Below, piece by piece: positions 61,524-64,000 of a stretch of 64,000 nt of DNA. The stretch is from an uncultured Saprospiraceae bacterium (GTDB lineage: Bacteria > Bacteroidota > Bacteroidia > Chitinophagales > Saprospiraceae): positions 19,635 to 83,634 of the forward strand of contig CALEYL010000005.1 of the NCBI GenBank assembly GCA_937926205.1. The letters run 5' to 3'. The position numbers were made by a program, and so were the translations under genes. The first letter of the stretch is position 1. Each line of letters starts with the position of its first letter. The notes beneath the pieces were generated by a model. It saw only the letters and a program-made list of their open reading frames with translations. It did not search any database and had not been told where the DNA came from.

Positions 61524-63776
61524 TTACTTCATCAGCTCAAACCCTGCAGCTTTCACATCTCTCGAGTTCGTGCCCACAAAAACCTGAAACTGACCAGGTT
61601 CAGCCACAAAACCTTTGCCCTGGTGCCAGAAGGCCAGGTCGTTTTTGCTGAGGGTAAACGTCACCGTTTTTTTCTCGCCGGGCTGAAAATTCAGCTTTTG
61701 GAAACCTTTCAGTTCTTTCACCGGACGGGTAACGCTGCCTACGAGGTCGCGGATGTAGAGTTGCACCACTTCTTCGCCGGCACGCTTGCCGGTATTGGTA
61801 ACATCTACCGTGACCGTCAGGGTTTCATTCATGCCAATTTTTGATTTGCTCAGACGAACATCCGAATACTGGAAAGTCGTATAACTCAATCCAAAGCCGA
61901 AAGGATAGAGCGCATCGGATTTTACGTCGCGGTATTTTGCCAGGTAAATTCGCTGGTTAGCCGGCTCTTTGTAGTCGCCTTCATAAGGGCGGCCGGTGTG
62001 TTTGTGATTGTAATACAACGGCTCTTGTCCTACAGCGCGTGGAAAACTCACGGGCAGTTTGCCGGATGGGTTGTAATCGCCAAACAGCACCTCTGCAATG
62101 GCGCGACCACCTTCCGAGCCGGGCGTCCAGCAAGCCAGAATGGCCGGAACGTTTTCTGCTTCCCAGCTCAGGTCCAGCGCACGTCCGTGCAAAACGGTTG
62201 CAACGGTAGGTTTACCCAAAGCAGTGATGGCTTTTACAAGATCCAATTGTGCGATCGGCAGGCGGATGTCAGCTCTGGAAGCAGCTTCGCCATTGTCAAC
62301 AGCAGCCTCCCCCACTGCCAGAATAACCACATCTGCTTCGGCAGCTACCAAAAGTGCTTGTGCAATATCCTCCTTTTGCGAGTTGCCAAAAAATCCGGCG
62401 CCTTTGGCCGTCAAAATGCGGGTATTGGGACCAGCTTTCGCCTTGATGCCTTCGAGGATGGAAACCGGGTGTTCGGCTTCGCCAAAAAACGACCAGCAAC
62501 CGTTCAGCTCTGCTTTGTTGTCGGCGTAAGGGCCTATGATGGCAATGGTGAGGCCGTCTTTTTTCAGCGGCAGCACGTTGCCTTCATTTTTCAGCAAAAC
62601 GAAGCTTTTTTTGGCGATATCAAAAGCAGTGGCCAGGTTTTCCGGGCTGCGAACTTCTCGTTTTTCGCGCGCTGCACTGGCCTGATAAGGGTTGTCGAAC
62701 AAGCCGAGTGCAAACTTCATTTGCAGCACATAGCGGACAGAACGGTCGATCTGTGCCATCGTAACTTTGCCTTCTTTGATTAAGTTCGGCAATTCTTTCA
62801 GGTAGTAGGAAGCCATCATGTCCATGTCGCAACCAGCTTTGATGGAAAGCTCGGCAGCTTCCGCCGCATTGGCCACATTGCCGTGGGCCACCATCTCGGA
62901 AATAGACTGCCAGTCTGATACCACCATGCCTTTAAAGCCCCATTCTTTGCGCAGGATTTGATCCAGCAGAAAAGCATTAGCTGTTGCGGGAACGCCATTC
63001 AGTTCATTAAAAGCGGTCATGAGGGAAGCCGCTCCCTCATCCACCGCAGCCTTGTAAGGAGGCAGGTAGACGTCGCGCAGCAATTGTTCCGACATGTCCA
63101 CGGTATTGTAATCCTTGCCGGCTTCTGCAGCGCCATAAGCCGCAAAGTGCTTGACGCAGGCAGCTATGGTATTGGTAGCGCTAAGGTCTTTACCCTGAAA
63201 TCCGCGGACACGCGCTTTTGCAACCAGCGAACCGAGGTAAGGATCTTCTCCCGCGCTTTCGGCAACCCGGCCCCAACGGGCGTCACGCGCAATGTCAACC
63301 ATCGGCGCAAAGGTCCAGTTGATGCCCGATGCACTCGACTCAATCGCCGCCACTCGTGAACTGGCTTCGATGGCGTCCAGATCCCAGCTGGCGGCTTCCC
63401 CCAATGGCAGGGGCGTAACCGTTTTGAAGCCATGAATGACGTCGGCTCCAAAAAGTAACGGAATGCCGAGACGCGATTCTTCCACAGCAATTTTTTGAAG
63501 GCGGTTGACGTATTCCGAGCCGTAGATGTTGAACAAACCAGTGATTTCACCTTTGCGGATGCCGTCGTCGAAGCGCGCACTTGTTGAAGTACGCACTGTT
63601 GGCCCCGTATTGAACAGGTCGCCAACGAGCAGGTTGAGCTGACCCAACTTTTCAGTAAGGGTCATTTTTGCCATCAAGGCGTCAATCTTTTTTTCGACCA
63701 TTGGATCCGGTCGCTGTGCCTGTACGGCAAGGACGGTAGTGAGCATAAAAAAAATGCAACTTGTCAGGACTTTCAT
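61524..63776 (-). CDS. bglX: Glycoside hydrolase family 3 beta-glucosidase
   Basis: The 750-residue exported enzyme has a signal peptide (MKVLTSCIFFMLTTVLAVQAQ), a GH3 N-terminal TIM barrel with the nucleophile Asp in GMVVSDWQS, the KHFAAYG motif and the second alpha/beta domain. A fibronectin-III-like C-terminal domain (VDVTNTGKRAGEEVVQLYIRD) follows. The closest pattern is BglX-type periplasmic beta-glucosidases acting on beta-1,4 or related gluco-oligosaccharides; exact linkage is unknown. The ATG at 63776 begins the signal peptide; a frame extending to 63890 is unlikely. No T9SS tail is present. Confidence 0.93.
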   Translation of the reverse strand: MKVLTSCIFFMLTTVLAVQAQRPDPMVEKKIDALMAKMTLTEKLGQLNLLVGDLFNTGPTVRTSTSARFDDGIRKGEITGLFNIYGSEYVNRLQKIAVEESRLGIPLLFGADVIHGFKTVTPLPLGEAASWDLDAIEASSRVAAIESSASGINWTFAPMVDIARDARWGRVAESAGEDPYLGSLVAKARVRGFQGKDLSATNTIAACVKHFAAYGAAEAGKDYNTVDMSEQLLRDVYLPPYKAAVDEGAASLMTAFNELNGVPATANAFLLDQILRKEWGFKGMVVSDWQSISEMVAHGNVANAAEAAELSIKAGCDMDMMASYYLKELPNLIKEGKVTMAQIDRSVRYVLQMKFALGLFDNPYQASAAREKREVRSPENLATAFDIAKKSFVLLKNEGNVLPLKKDGLTIAIIGPYADNKAELNGCWSFFGEAEHPVSILEGIKAKAGPNTRILTAKGAGFFGNSQKEDIAQALLVAAEADVVILAVGEAAVDNGEAASRADIRLPIAQLDLVKAITALGKPTVATVLHGRALDLSWEAENVPAILACWTPGSEGGRAIAEVLFGDYNPSGKLPVSFPRAVGQEPLYYNHKHTGRPYEGDYKEPANQRIYLAKYRDVKSDALYPFGFGLSYTTFQYSDVRLSKSKIGMNETLTVTVDVTNTGKRAGEEVVQLYIRDLVGSVTRPVKELKGFQKLNFQPGEKKTVTFTLSKNDLAFWHQGKGFVAEPGQFQVFVGTNSRDVKAAGFELMK

Positions 63777-63830
63777 AATCAGACTTTCTTGGTAAAAGTA
63801 AGTTAATGCTTGTTTTTCAATGGAGAAAAT

Positions 63831-64000
63831 GTTTTTCAGTTGGCAGCGGGCAGTGGGCATTTTGCTACGGATTGACATAGATAATATCAATTGGCCGAAA
63901 AGAACAGATTAGTTGGCAGTTTTTCAGTTGGCAGCGGGCAGTGGGCATTTTGCTACGGATTGACATAGATAATATCAATTGGCCGAAAAGAACAGATTAG
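63831..64000. repeat. 88-bp direct repeat at the right edge
   Basis: The unit beginning GTTTTTCAGTTGGCAGCGGG at 63831 recurs from 63919 to the window end, identical where both are visible. It lies upstream of the beta-glucosidase gene; the array may continue beyond the window. Confidence 0.85.

Overview
The window looks like chromosome from a member of the Bacteroidota, most likely a Saprospiria/Haliscomenobacter-like lineage. The grounds are four secreted proteins with type IX secretion (T9SS) sorting domains, a 19-repeat SprB-like protein, an Oar-type TonB-dependent receptor, several exact TAnnTTTG promoter elements of the Bacteroidota type, and few strong Shine-Dalgarno sites. The family-level guess is inference.

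Left end (1-8936, minus strand): a five-gene electron-transfer cluster. Read 5' to 3' it encodes a His-rich (probably b-heme) membrane protein, a membrane-anchored iron-sulfur flavoprotein, and three exported multiheme c-type cytochromes with 23, 13 and at least 46 CxxCH motifs. The last runs off the left edge and contains a recent in-frame 1110-bp duplication. This cluster is the best candidate for an undescribed system: a route from cytoplasmic reductant through the membrane to a very long periplasmic or surface heme wire.

9.2-18.7 kb: a TetR regulator and an NmrA-like oxidoreductase that share an operator palindrome, an ArsC-fold protein without its catalytic Cys, a membrane adenylate cyclase coupled to cutC, a decapitated secreted-protein remnant, and a single-chain xanthine-dehydrogenase-like molybdoflavoprotein.

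18.9-32.4 kb: a giant T9SS serine protease with three P-domains showing mosaic repeats, a CAT-anticodon tRNA, an MscS channel, recX, a LysE exporter coupled to a GH3 acyl-amido synthetase, a PcrA/UvrD helicase and an AhpD-like protein.

32.8-50 kb: a secreted protein of unknown function, a SRPBCC protein, two unknown genes coupled through a GTG start, ilvE, the TonB receptor, a T9SS amidase, pdhA, Hsp20, a T9SS beta-propeller protein, an unknown cytoplasmic protein and a thiolase.

50-64 kb: the SprB-repeat protein, tRNA-Leu(TAG) followed by 102-bp tandem repeats carrying copies of the tRNA 3' end, the protein-quality-control group tig-clpP-clpX, and a GH3-family beta-glucosidase. Intergenic spaces are rich in long hairpins and in a dispersed palindromic repeat family (31.8, 37.5 and 56.5 kb). 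No T9SS machinery, rRNA, CRISPR array or transposase was seen. Gene calls rest on reading translations and motifs by eye; no database search was run.
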